Below, in pieces: positions 48,596 through 57,668 of a stretch of 64,000 bases of DNA. The notes under the pieces are model-generated. The model was not told the origin of the DNA and did no database searches. It was given only the letters and a program-made list of their open reading frames with translations. This DNA is from Rhodopseudomonas sp. (lineage in GTDB: Bacteria > Pseudomonadota > Alphaproteobacteria > Rhizobiales > Xanthobacteraceae). Within the stretch, counting starts at the first letter, position 1; every line of letters begins with the position of its first letter. The stretch covers positions 372,001-436,000 of the forward strand of contig NZ_JACABA010000002.1 in NCBI RefSeq assembly GCF_013377015.1, given 5' to 3'. The position numbers and the translations under genes are program-made.

Positions 48596-49615
48596 ATGAG
48601 CGTTTCGCGTCGGACATTGTTGAAGGCATCGGCGGCAGCGACCGTCATCGGCGGCGGCGGCATGCCCTGGGTGGCCCGCGCGCAGCAGGCCGAGTTCAGC
48701 TACAAATACGCCAACAACCTGCCCGACACCCATCCGATGAACGTCCGCGCCAGGGAGATGTCGGCGGCGATCAAGACCGAGACCAACGGCCGGGTCGATA
48801 TCGCGATTTTCCCGAGCAACCAGCTCGGCTCCGACACCGACATGCTGAGCCAGATCCGCTCCGGCGGCGTCGAGTTCTTCACGCTGTCCGGCCTGATCCT
48901 GGCGACGCTGGTGCCGGCGGCATCGATCAACGGCATCGGTTTCGCATTCCCGGACTACGACACGGTGTGGAAGGCGATGGACGGCGAGCTCGGCGCCTAT
49001 GTGCGCGGCGAGATCGGCAAGGCCAATCTGGTGGTGATGGACAAGATCTGGGACAATGGTTTCCGCCAGACCACCTCGTCGACCAAGCCGATCAACGGCC
49101 CGGAGGATTTCAAGGGCTTCAAGATCCGGGTGCCGGTGTCGCCGCTGTGGACCTCGATGTTCAAGGCATTCGACGCCTCCCCCGCCTCGATCAATTTCAG
49201 CGAAGTGTATTCGGCGCTGCAGACCAAGGTGGTCGAGGGCCAGGAGAATCCGCTGGCGATCATCTCCACCGCGAAGCTGTACGAAGTGCAGAAATACTGC
49301 TCGCTGACCAATCACATGTGGGACGGGTTCTGGTTCCTCGCCAACAAGCGCGCCTGGGAGAAGCTGCCGGACGACCTCCGCGCCATCGTCGCCAAGAACA
49401 TCAACGCCGCGGGCCTGAAGCAGCGTGGCGACGTCGCCAAGCTGAATGCCGGGCTGCAGACGGATCTGGCCGGCAAGGGGCTGATCTTCAATCAGCCGGT
49501 GGTGGCGCCGTTCCGCGAGAAGCTGCGTGCGGCCGGGTTCTATGCCGAGTGGAAAGGCAAATACGGCGATGAGGCCTGGGCCCTGCTCGAGAAGTCCGTG
49601 GGCAAGCTGGCCTAG
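48596..49615 (+). CDS. TRAP transporter substrate-binding protein (DctP family)
   Basis: 339 residues. The Tat-like leader MSVSRRTLLKASAAATVIGGGGMPWVARAQQ is cleaved after ARA. The mature protein has the DctP layout: YKYANNLPDTHPMNVRAREMS, VDIAIFPSNQLGSDTDMLSQIRSGGVEFF, and FKIRVPVSPLWTSMFKAF (with the substrate-anchoring Arg) through SEVYSALQTKVVEGQENP. It captures a small organic acid in the periplasm for the DctQM permease. Nearby coding gives no substrate, but the acyl-CoA synthetase downstream suggests a carboxylate. Followed after 9 bp by the permease. Confidence 0.95.
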   Translation: MSVSRRTLLKASAAATVIGGGGMPWVARAQQAEFSYKYANNLPDTHPMNVRAREMSAAIKTETNGRVDIAIFPSNQLGSDTDMLSQIRSGGVEFFTLSGLILATLVPAASINGIGFAFPDYDTVWKAMDGELGAYVRGEIGKANLVVMDKIWDNGFRQTTSSTKPINGPEDFKGFKIRVPVSPLWTSMFKAFDASPASINFSEVYSALQTKVVEGQENPLAIISTAKLYEVQKYCSLTNHMWDGFWFLANKRAWEKLPDDLRAIVAKNINAAGLKQRGDVAKLNAGLQTDLAGKGLIFNQPVVAPFREKLRAAGFYAEWKGKYGDEAWALLEKSVGKLA

Positions 49616-49624
49616 CAGCTGAAC

Positions 49625-51511
49625 ATGGATCACGCCGACGCTTCGCAACCGGCGGCCGGCGCAGAGACGCTGCATCCTTTGCGCCGCAGATCCATGATCG
49701 GCCTGCTGGAAGATTGGCTCGGGGTCCTGGTTGAGGTCCCCGCCGCCGTGCTGGTGGTCGCGGAAATCGCCGTGCTGTTTGCCGGCGTGGTGTCGCGCTA
49801 TGGCTTCCATCGTCCGCTGATCTGGTCGGACGAACTGGCCTCGATCCTGTTCCTGTGGCTGGCGATGCTCGGCGCCGTGGTAGCGTTCCGCCGCGGCGAG
49901 CACATGCGGATGACCGCGCTGGTGGCCAACGCCCGGCCGCGCCGGCGGGCGTTCTTCGACGTGGTGGCGACCTGCGCGGCGCTGGCCTTCCTGCTGATGA
50001 TCGCCTGGCCCGCCGTGGACTACGCCTATGAGGAAACCTTCATCACCACGCCGGCGCTGCAGCTGTCCAATGTCTGGCGCGCCGCGGCGCTGCCGGTCGG
50101 CATCGGCTTGATGGCGCTGTTCGCGCTGCTGCGGCTGGCGCGGACCGGCAATCTGCGCTTCGTGCTCGGCGCAACGCTGACGGTGGCGCTGCTGATCGGC
50201 GCGTTCTGGCTGGCGCAGCCCTGGCTGCGGCCGCTCGGGAACATCAATCTGGTGATCTTTTTCGTCGGCGTCGCCGGCGCCTGCGTGTTCGCCGGGGTGC
50301 CGATCGCGTTCGGCTTTGGCCTGGCGATCTACGGCTATCTGGCGCTGACCACGCATACGCCGCTGATGGTGCTGGTCGGTCGGATCGACGAGGGCATGAG
50401 CCATCTGATCCTGCTGGCGGTGCCGCTGTTCGTGTTCCTTGGCCTGTTGATCGAGATGACCGGTATGGCGCGGGCGATGGTGGCGTTCCTCGCCAGCCTG
50501 CTCGGCCATGTCCGCGGCGGCCTTCACTACGTGCTGGTCGGCGCGATGTATCTGGTGTCCGGCATTTCCGGCTCCAAGGCCGCCGACATGGCGGCGGTGG
50601 CGCCGGTGCTGTTTCCGGAGATGAAGAGCCGCGGCGCCAGGCCGGGCGATCTGGTCGCCCTGCTCGCCGCCACCGGCGCGCAGACCGAAACCATACCGCC
50701 GAGCCTAGTGCTGATCACCATCGGCTCGGTCACCGGGGTGTCGATCGCCGCTTTGTTTACCGGTGGCTTGTTACCGGGCGTGGTGCTGGCGATCACGCTG
50801 TGCGCGCTGGTGTGGTGGCGCTACCGCGACGAGAACCTCAGCCATGTCACCAAGGCGAGCGGCGGCGAGGTCCTGAAAACCTTGATCATCGCCCTGCCCG
50901 CATTGGCCTTGCCGTTCGTCATCCGCGCCGCCGTCGTTGAGGGCATCGCCACCGCGACCGAGGTCTCGACCATCGGCATTGTCTATTCGCTGGCCGCGGG
51001 GCTGTTGATCTACCGCCAGTTCAGCTGGCGGCGGTTGATGCCGATGCTGGTGGAGACCGCCAGCCTGTCCGGCGCGATCCTGTTGATCATCGGCACCGCG
51101 ACCGGGATGGCGTGGGGGCTGACCCAGTCCGGTTTCTCCAAGGCCCTGGCGACGGCGATGACCGGCCTGCCCGGCGGCCCGCCGACCTTCCTGGCGGTGT
51201 CGATCGTCGCCTTCACCATCCTCGGCAGCGTGCTCGAAGGTATTCCCGCGATCGTGCTGTTCGGGCCGCTGTTGTTTCCGATCGCTCGCGCGGTCGGGAT
51301 TCACGAGGTCCACTACGCGATGGTGATCATTCTGGCGATGGGCATCGGATTGTTCGCGCCGCCGTTCGGAGTCGGCTATTATGCCGCCTGCGCGATCGGC
51401 CGGGTCGATCCGGCGGAAGGTATCCGCCCGATCTGGGGCTACATGCTGGCGCTGATGATCGGCCTGATCATCGTCGCGGCGTTTCCCTGGATCTCGATCG
51501 GCTTCCTGTAG
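49625..51511 (+). CDS. Fused TRAP transporter permease DctQM
   Basis: 628 residues. The first 190 or so form the DctQ-type small subunit (four helices; FAGVVSRYGFHRPLIWSDELASILFLWLAMLGAVVAFRR), followed by the DctM-type large subunit from about residue 195 (IFFVGVAGACVFAGVPIAFGFG..., MYLVSGISGSKAADMAAVAPVL, GMAWGLTQSGFSKAL). A natural Q-M fusion, as in many TRAP systems. It carries out sodium- or proton-driven uptake of the substrate bound by DctP. A 70-bp gap separates it from the acyl-CoA synthetase. Confidence 0.94.
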   Translation: MDHADASQPAAGAETLHPLRRRSMIGLLEDWLGVLVEVPAAVLVVAEIAVLFAGVVSRYGFHRPLIWSDELASILFLWLAMLGAVVAFRRGEHMRMTALVANARPRRRAFFDVVATCAALAFLLMIAWPAVDYAYEETFITTPALQLSNVWRAAALPVGIGLMALFALLRLARTGNLRFVLGATLTVALLIGAFWLAQPWLRPLGNINLVIFFVGVAGACVFAGVPIAFGFGLAIYGYLALTTHTPLMVLVGRIDEGMSHLILLAVPLFVFLGLLIEMTGMARAMVAFLASLLGHVRGGLHYVLVGAMYLVSGISGSKAADMAAVAPVLFPEMKSRGARPGDLVALLAATGAQTETIPPSLVLITIGSVTGVSIAALFTGGLLPGVVLAITLCALVWWRYRDENLSHVTKASGGEVLKTLIIALPALALPFVIRAAVVEGIATATEVSTIGIVYSLAAGLLIYRQFSWRRLMPMLVETASLSGAILLIIGTATGMAWGLTQSGFSKALATAMTGLPGGPPTFLAVSIVAFTILGSVLEGIPAIVLFGPLLFPIARAVGIHEVHYAMVIILAMGIGLFAPPFGVGYYAACAIGRVDPAEGIRPIWGYMLALMIGLIIVAAFPWISIGFL

Positions 51512-51581
51512 CGCGCTGGCCGAAAACGCCAAACGAGTCGAAAAGGCTCCCGCAATCTCTTGAAGTAAAAAGGCAATCGTC

Positions 51582-53231
51582 ATGAGCACCGCGCAAGGGC
51601 ACTACAGCATCGGGCTGGACAAGACGCCGGCGAATTTCGTGCCGCTGTCGCCGCTGAGCTTCCTCGAGCGCACCGCCAACATCTATCCGAACCACACCAG
51701 CACGGTCTATGAGGGCCGGCGCTTCACCTGGGCGGAGACCCGCGACCGCTGCCGCCGCTTCGCCTCCTGGCTGGTCCGTCGCGGTATCGGCCGCGGCGAT
51801 ACCGTCGCGGCGATGCTGCCCAACATCCCGGCGATGAACGAGGCCCATTTCGCGGTGCCGATGGCCGGCGCGGTGCTGAACGCGCTCAACATCCGGCTCG
51901 ACGCCGCCTCGATCGCGTTCCAGCTCGATCATGGCGGCGCCAAGATCATTCTGGTCGATCCGGAATTCTCAGCGGTGATCGCCGAGGCGCTGACCGTGAT
52001 GCATGGACCGAAGCCGCTGGTGATCGACGTCGACGACGCGGCGTTCCCCGGCGGCAAGCGGATCGGCGAACTCGAATATGAATATGCGGTCGCGGCCGGC
52101 GATCCGGGCTTCGCCGGCATCCGGCCGCAGGACGAATGGGACGCCATCGCGCTCGGCTACACCTCGGGCACCACCGGCAATCCCAAGGGCGTGGTGACGC
52201 ATCACCGCGGCGCCTATCTCAACGCCGTCAGCAATATCCTCGCCGCCAATCTCGGCCCGCACCCGGTCTATCTCTGGACCCTGCCGATGTTCCACTGCAA
52301 CGGCTGGTGCTTCCCCTGGACCCTCGCCGCCGCGGCCGGCGTTAATGTCTGCCTGCGCAAGGTCGATCCGGCCAAGATCTTCGAGCTGATCGTCAAGCAC
52401 GGCGTCACCCACATGGCCGGCGCGCCGATTGTCTACAACACCCTAATCAACGCCCCCGACGCGCCGAAGGCCGGCAAGTCGCGGCCGGTGGTCGGTCTGA
52501 TCGCCGGCGCCGCCCCACCCGTGGCGGTGCTGGCGGGCGCCGAAACCATCGGCATCAAGCTGACCCATGTCTACGGCCTGACCGAGGTCTACGGCCCGGC
52601 CTCGGTCTGCGCCGAGCAGCCCGGCTGGGACGACCTGCCGGCCGCCGAACGGGCGCAGCTGAAGCGCCGGCAGGGTGTGCCCTACCCTTTGCAGGAAGCC
52701 GTCACGGTGCTCGATCCCGAAACGATGCAGGAAGTGCCGCGCGACGGCGAGACCATCGGCGAGGTGATGTTCCGCGGCAATATCGTGATGAAGGGCTACC
52801 TGAAGAACGAGAAGGCCACCAAGGAAGCGCTCGCCGACGGCTGGTTTCACACCGGCGATCTCGGCGTGTTGGACCAGCACGGCTACGTCATCATCAAGGA
52901 CCGCTCCAAGGACATCATCATCTCCGGCGGCGAGAACGTCTCGTCGGTCGAGGTCGAGGACATCCTCTACAAGCACCCGGCGATCCTGTTCGCCGCGGTG
53001 GTGGCGAAGCCCGATCCGAAATGGGGCGAAGTGCCCTGCGCCTTCATCGAACTGAAGGAAGGCGCTCACGCCACCGAGGCCGAGATCATCGCCTATTGCC
53101 GCGAGCACATGCCGGGCTTCAAGACTCCGAAGGTGGTGGTGTTCTCGGCGATCCCGAAAACCTCGACCGGCAAGATCCAGAAATTCATGCTGCGCGACCA
53201 GGTGAAATCGGCGAAGGCGATTTCGGATTAG
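51582..53231 (+). CDS. Acyl-CoA synthetase (AMP-forming)
   Basis: 549 residues. Activates a carboxylic acid to its CoA thioester through an acyl-adenylate. ATP motif YTSGTTGNPKGVV near residue 193, HVYGLTEVYGP near 330 and DRSKDIIISGGENVSSVEVED near 440, with the catalytic C-terminal Lys in TSTGKIQKF near 528. Close relatives act on medium-chain fatty or small branched acids. It follows the TRAP genes directly, so uptake and activation of the same acid is plausible. Convergent with the TetR relic. Confidence 0.92.
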   Translation: MSTAQGHYSIGLDKTPANFVPLSPLSFLERTANIYPNHTSTVYEGRRFTWAETRDRCRRFASWLVRRGIGRGDTVAAMLPNIPAMNEAHFAVPMAGAVLNALNIRLDAASIAFQLDHGGAKIILVDPEFSAVIAEALTVMHGPKPLVIDVDDAAFPGGKRIGELEYEYAVAAGDPGFAGIRPQDEWDAIALGYTSGTTGNPKGVVTHHRGAYLNAVSNILAANLGPHPVYLWTLPMFHCNGWCFPWTLAAAAGVNVCLRKVDPAKIFELIVKHGVTHMAGAPIVYNTLINAPDAPKAGKSRPVVGLIAGAAPPVAVLAGAETIGIKLTHVYGLTEVYGPASVCAEQPGWDDLPAAERAQLKRRQGVPYPLQEAVTVLDPETMQEVPRDGETIGEVMFRGNIVMKGYLKNEKATKEALADGWFHTGDLGVLDQHGYVIIKDRSKDIIISGGENVSSVEVEDILYKHPAILFAAVVAKPDPKWGEVPCAFIELKEGAHATEAEIIAYCREHMPGFKTPKVVVFSAIPKTSTGKIQKFMLRDQVKSAKAISD

Positions 53232-53310
53232 AGCATGATCCCGAGCGGCGGACCGGCCCGGCGGAGCGACTCGCCAATTGGGAGCGACCCGCCCGCGCTG
53301 CGGCCCGGGC

Positions 53311-53907
53311 CTACGGGCTGCCCAACAGATGCAGCGCAGTCGATCTGGCTGCGCGGAGCAAGCGACGCGCCGTCTTCTCGTTGGGAGCGGCTCTTGCAAG
53401 GGTCAAACCGCCGACGCACAAGGCTGCGACAGCGAGCGCCTTCGCTTGAACTTGCTTTGAGGGTCCCTTCAGCGACCGGCGAATGCTGAAGACCAATGCG
53501 TCGAGGATCTGCTGATAGGTATTCTTGATCGATTGCGCGCCACGTGCGGCAGTTTCGGCTTGAGTGACAAGCGGACAGGATCGCTCGATTTCCTTGCAAT
53601 GGCGGTCGCTGAGGTAGGCATTGACAATGCTGTAAGCGGCGCGCTCTGGCGTTAGGTCGAGCTGCGCTTCCGGCCATTATTTAGCCGGGTGGTCACTCAG
53701 AATGGACACCACCGCTTCCAGGTAAAGCGCCTGCTTGGTCTGGAAGTAATAATAGAACGCACCGCGTGTCAGGCCGGTAGCCTTCATCACAGCGTCGATT
53801 GAAACGGCGCTATAGCCGTATCGATTGAACAGCACTCTGGCACTTCGAACGATCCGGTCGCGGATCGCCGGCTTGTGCTCCGGTGGGTAAGGAATGCGCG
53901 GCCCCAA
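53311..53907 (-). pseudogene. TetR-family regulator interrupted by an in-frame stop
   Basis: One reading frame runs from about 53907 to the TAG at 53311 but has a TAA at 53677-53679. The N-terminal half is a complete TetR helix-turn-helix: IRDRIVRSARVLFNRYGYSAVSIDAVMKATGLTRGAFYYYFQTKQALYLEAV. After the TAA the frame goes on as WPEAQLDLTPERAAYSIVNAYLS... and AKALAVAALCVGGLTLARAAP, the ligand-binding part of the family. A single base change would restore the gene. The start is unclear (TTG 53907 is the first reasonable codon). Convergent with the acyl-CoA synthetase and divergent from the MAPEG gene. Confidence 0.88.
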
Positions 53908-53929
53908 AATATGTTCTTGAACATATTTT
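53906..53929. promoter_or_regulatory. Perfect palindrome between TetR relic and MAPEG gene (putative TetR operator)
   Basis: AAAATATGTTC-TT-GAACATATTTT: 11-bp perfect arms around a two-base centre. It covers the divergent promoter region just upstream of the TetR coding start and 38 bp from the MAPEG ATG. This is typical for a TetR-type autoregulatory operator. Confidence 0.72.
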
Positions 53930-53967
53930 ATATTCGGGCATCTTTCCTGAATACCCCGGAGGTGACG

Positions 53968-54363
53968 ATGCACTACCCGGCATTGACGGCCGTCTATGGC
54001 GGCATTTTCGGTCTTATGTTTGTCGCTCTGTCGATTTGGGTAGTTGCCGGCCGCGCCAAGGACAAAGTCCATCACGGCGACGGCGGGGTGGATTATCTCA
54101 ACAGGCGCATTCGCGCGCATGGCAATTTCGCCGAATACGTTCCGCTGGCGCTACTGCTGGTCGGCTGGGTGGAGGGCTACGGGGCCGCACCCGCGACCAT
54201 CCATACAATGCTCGCCCCTCTTGTCGTTGCCCGCCTCGTTCATCCGATCGGCATGCTGATGCCTGTCGCTTCGTTCGGACAATACGCGCTGCGAGCCCCC
54301 TCCGTCACGGTGACCTGGATCGTCATTGCAGCAGCGTCAATCATCCTCCTGGCCACCCCTTAA
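53968..54363 (+). CDS. MAPEG-family membrane protein
   Basis: 131 residues from ATG 53968, with CCGGAGGTGA upstream. Four hydrophobic helices with the MAPEG signature RIRAHGNFAEYVPLALLLVGWVEGYGAAP, and AVYGGIFGLMFVALSIWVV in helix 1. Bacterial MAPEG proteins are glutathione transferase-like or of unknown activity. It is divergent from the broken TetR gene and shares the palindromic operator region, so the regulator may have controlled it. Confidence 0.9.
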   Translation: MHYPALTAVYGGIFGLMFVALSIWVVAGRAKDKVHHGDGGVDYLNRRIRAHGNFAEYVPLALLLVGWVEGYGAAPATIHTMLAPLVVARLVHPIGMLMPVASFGQYALRAPSVTVTWIVIAAASIILLATP

Positions 54364-54455
54364 GTCCTCACCACAATGTATCCGGGATGTCGCGGTTGGG
54401 TTGCAGCGACCGGATCTGAAAAGCTGCATTCATAGCCTGGCAGCATTTCGGCACA

Positions 54456-55253
54456 TCAGCCGATGGTCAGCCGCATCCCGTCAAAACCCGGCACCACGCC
54501 CGCCGGCAACTGCCCGCGCAGCACCTCGTAATCGATGTCGGCGTGCATATTGGTGATCACCGCGCGCTTCGGCTTGAAGCGGTCGATCCATTTCAGCGCG
54601 TCGCTGACGCTGAAATGGCTGGAGTGGTGATTATAGCGCAGGCCGTCGATGATCCACAGATCGAGGCCTTCCAGCATCGGCCAGCTCTCGGGCGGAATGT
54701 CGTTGACGTCGGGCGTATAGGCGGCGTCGCCAATCCGGTAGCCCAGCGCCGGAATGGTGCCGTGCTCGAGCAGGAAGGCAGACAGCACCAACGCCCCGCC
54801 CGTCCCGGTGACGGTCCGGCTCTCGCCGGCTTCGATGTCCCGCGCTTCCAGGATCGGCGGATAGTGGCTGCCCGGCGCCCGCTCGAAGCAGTAGGAGAAC
54901 CGCAGCAGGATATGCGCAGCGGTGGACTGGTTCAGATAGACCGGGATCAGTCGGCGCTGGTGCATCACCACCGAGCGCAGATCATCGATGCCGTGGGTCT
55001 GGTCGGCGTGTTCGTGAGTCAGGAACACCGCGTCGATGTGCTCGACATCGGCGTCGAGCAACTGCTCGCGCAGATCCGGCGAGGTGTCGATCACCACCCT
55101 GGTGACACCGTCGGGCGTAGCGAGTTCTGCCATCAGCGAGCAGCGGCGGCGGCGGTTCTTCGGATTGGCGGGATCGCAAGCGCCCCAGCCCAGCGCCGGG
55201 CGCGGCACGCCGGCCGAGGATCCGCAGCCGAGGATGGTGAGCGTGAGCGTCAT
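54456..55253 (-). CDS. MBL-fold metallohydrolase (PhnP-like)
   Basis: 265 residues. The metal-binding block reads THEHADQTHGIDDLR: HxH and Asp are kept, but the usual HxHxDH has Gln where the third His is expected. Opening [19 protein letters not shown] and GWGACDPANPKNRRRRCS fit PhnP-like phosphodiesterases. It overlaps the TatD gene by four bases (ATGA) and ends the operon tmk-holB-metG-tatD. Activity cannot be assigned. Confidence 0.88.
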   Translation of the reverse strand: MTLTLTILGCGSSAGVPRPALGWGACDPANPKNRRRRCSLMAELATPDGVTRVVIDTSPDLREQLLDADVEHIDAVFLTHEHADQTHGIDDLRSVVMHQRRLIPVYLNQSTAAHILLRFSYCFERAPGSHYPPILEARDIEAGESRTVTGTGGALVLSAFLLEHGTIPALGYRIGDAAYTPDVNDIPPESWPMLEGLDLWIIDGLRYNHHSSHFSVSDALKWIDRFKPKRAVITNMHADIDYEVLRGQLPAGVVPGFDGMRLTIG

Positions 55254-56059
55254 GCGACTCCGTCCGGCGCCGACACCTTGCCGAACAGGCGAAAGAAGTT
55301 CTGCGTGGTCTGGCGCGCGATCTCTTCGAGCGTCACGCCGCGGACCTCCGCCAACACCTTCGCGGTCTCGACCACATAGGACGGCTCGTTGCGCTTACCG
55401 CGAAATTTTCCCGGCGCCAGATAGGGCGCGTCGGTTTCCACCAGGATGCGGTCGGCCGGCAGTTCGGCGGCGAGATCCCGCAACGCCTGCGATTTCTTGA
55501 AGGTGACAATGCCGGTGAAGCCGATCGACAGCCCGAGATTGATCGCCCGCAGCGCCAACTCGCGGCCGCCGGTGTAGCAATGCAGCACCGCTGAAAACGC
55601 GCCCTTGGCCATCTCGTCTTCGAGAATCCGGCCGCAGTCGTCATCCGCCTCGCGGGTGTGGATCACCAGCGGCAGGCCGGTGACCCGCGCCGCGGCGATG
55701 TGGGCGCGAAATCCCCTCGCCTGCGCCTCGGGCGAACCGTGCTGGTAGAAATAGTCCAGCCCGGCCTCGCCCAGCGCCACGACCTTGGGATGCCGGGTCA
55801 ATTCGATCAGTTCCTCCGCCGGAATGCCGTCTTCCTCGTCGACATGATGCGGATGGGTACCGACGGAGCAATAGACATCGGGGAAGCGCTCGGCGATCGC
55901 CAGCAGCGCGGGCAGTCGCCGCACCCGTGTCGAGATCGTCACCATCCGCGCCACGCCGGCGGCCCGGGCGCGGCCGATCAGGCCATCGAGATCCTCGGCG
56001 AAGTCCGGAAACTCGAGGTGGCAGTGACTGTCGACCAGCATCGGCGGTTGATCGCTCAT
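55250..56059 (-). CDS. TatD-family metal-dependent DNase
   Basis: 269 residues from ATG 56059 ([23 protein letters not shown]). Metal ligands DSHCHL near residue 10, GEAGLDYFY near 94, IHTREADDD near 134 and [11 protein letters not shown] near 210. A 3'-5' exonuclease-type hydrolase of the TatD/YcfH family. It overlaps metG and the MBL gene by four bases each. The name does not imply a role in Tat export. Confidence 0.95.
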   Translation of the reverse strand: MSDQPPMLVDSHCHLEFPDFAEDLDGLIGRARAAGVARMVTISTRVRRLPALLAIAERFPDVYCSVGTHPHHVDEEDGIPAEELIELTRHPKVVALGEAGLDYFYQHGSPEAQARGFRAHIAAARVTGLPLVIHTREADDDCGRILEDEMAKGAFSAVLHCYTGGRELALRAINLGLSIGFTGIVTFKKSQALRDLAAELPADRILVETDAPYLAPGKFRGKRNEPSYVVETAKVLAEVRGVTLEEIARQTTQNFFRLFGKVSAPDGVA

Positions 56060-57600
56060 GCGGCGGTCGGCTCGATGTAGCGCGGAAAGATCGGCGCCGG
56101 CGGCGGCAGCTTTGCCCCCGCGACGATACGCTGGCCTAGTGCCGCGAAAACGCGCTGGTCGGTCGGGATCGCCAGGATGTCGAGCAGCTTCGCCATCGCG
56201 TCCGGCATCGCCGGCTGCGCCAGGATCGCGACCTGCCGCAGCACCTCGGCGGTGACGTACAGCACGGTGCGCTGCCGTGGCGGATCGGTCTTGGCCAGCG
56301 CCCATGGCGCCTCGCCGGCGAAATAGCGGTTGGCTTCCGCCACCACCGCCCATACCGCGTTCAGTGCCTGATGGATCTGCTGCGTCGCCATCGCGGTGCG
56401 CGCCAGATCGATCATGGCGTCGGCCTGCGCCAGCATCGCCGTGTCGGCGTCGCTGAACGCGCGGTGCTCCGGCACCGCACCGTCGCACTGCTTGGCGATC
56501 ATGGTCAGCGAACGCTGCGCCAGATTGCCGAGGTCGTTGGCGAGGTCAGCGTTGATGCGGTTGACGATCGCCTCGTGATTGTAGCTGCCGTCCTGGCCGA
56601 ACTGCACCTCGCGCAGCAGGAAGTAGCGCAGCTGATCGACGCCGTATTGGGTGGCGAGATTGAACGGATCGACGACGTTGCCGACCGATTTCGACATCTT
56701 CTCACCCTTGTTGAACAGGAAGCCGTGGGCGAACACCCGCTTCTGCACCGGGATGCCGGCCGACATCAGGAACGCCGGCCAGTACACCGCGTGAAACCGG
56801 ATGATGTCCTTGCCGATGACGTGCAGATCCGCCGGCCAGTAGCGCCAGTTCGGATCGGTTTCGTCGGGGAAACCGACGCCGGTGATGTAGTTGGTCAGCG
56901 CGTCGACCCAGACATACATCACATGGCCGTCGGCGTCCGGCACCTTGATGCCCCAGTCGAAGGTGGTGCGCGACACCGAGAGGTCCTTGAGGCCGCTCTT
57001 GACGAACGACATCACTTCGTTGCGGCGGGAGTCCGGACCGATGAAGTCAGGCTGATCGGTGTAGAGCTTCAGCAGCGGTTCCTGATACTTCGACAGCTTG
57101 AAGAAGTAACTCTTCTCCTCGACCCATTCGACCGGCGAGCCCTGTGGGCCGCGCCGCACCTTGTCGTCGCCGACCGTAGTTTCGTCCTCGGCGTAATAGG
57201 CCTCGTCGCGCACCGAGTACCAGCCGGCATAGGAGTCGAGGTAGATGTCGCCATTGGCCTCCATCCGCTTCCAGATTTCCTGGGTCGAGCGATGGTGCTG
57301 CCCCTCCGAGGTGCGGATGAAGCGGTCGTAGGAGACCTTCAGCAGATCGTCCATCTGGCGAAACAGCGCGGCGTTGCGGGTCGCCAGATCGTGCGGCGTC
57401 AGCCCCTCTTTCTGCGCGGTCTGCACCATCTTCTGGCCGTGCTCGTCGGTGCCGGTCAGGAAGAACACGTCGCGGCCGTCGAGCCGCTGGAACCGCGCCA
57501 GCGCATCGGTGGCGATCGCCTCATAGGCGTGGCCGATATGCGGAACGCCGTTCGGATAGGCAATCGCGGTGGTGATGTAATATGAATTTCTCTGCGCCAT
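56056..57600 (-). CDS. metG: Methionyl-tRNA synthetase
   Basis: Charges initiator and elongator tRNA-Met. 514 residues, the short form without the C-terminal Trbp dimerisation domain. HIGH motif [21 protein letters not shown] near residue 20 and KMSKS in [12 protein letters not shown] near 300, followed by the anticodon-binding helical bundle. It overlaps the TatD gene and is followed upstream by holB in the conserved tmk-holB-metG-tatD order. Confidence 0.97.
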   Translation of the reverse strand: MAQRNSYYITTAIAYPNGVPHIGHAYEAIATDALARFQRLDGRDVFFLTGTDEHGQKMVQTAQKEGLTPHDLATRNAALFRQMDDLLKVSYDRFIRTSEGQHHRSTQEIWKRMEANGDIYLDSYAGWYSVRDEAYYAEDETTVGDDKVRRGPQGSPVEWVEEKSYFFKLSKYQEPLLKLYTDQPDFIGPDSRRNEVMSFVKSGLKDLSVSRTTFDWGIKVPDADGHVMYVWVDALTNYITGVGFPDETDPNWRYWPADLHVIGKDIIRFHAVYWPAFLMSAGIPVQKRVFAHGFLFNKGEKMSKSVGNVVDPFNLATQYGVDQLRYFLLREVQFGQDGSYNHEAIVNRINADLANDLGNLAQRSLTMIAKQCDGAVPEHRAFSDADTAMLAQADAMIDLARTAMATQQIHQALNAVWAVVAEANRYFAGEAPWALAKTDPPRQRTVLYVTAEVLRQVAILAQPAMPDAMAKLLDILAIPTDQRVFAALGQRIVAGAKLPPPAPIFPRYIEPTAA

Positions 57601-57668
57601 TTGCGCGGACGCCTTTCAGTGATGTCAGTCGGAGCCCGGCGACACGGACAATCGCCCGGACAGGCGCG

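Noticed and set aside
48368-50527. 719-codon minus-strand frame opposite the TRAP genes
   Set aside because: Antisense to dctP and dctQM, rich in Gln, His and Arg, and without any domain resemblance.
55250-56059. TatD as part of the twin-arginine translocase
   Set aside because: TatD-family proteins are nucleases and this gene lies in the metG operon far from tatABC.
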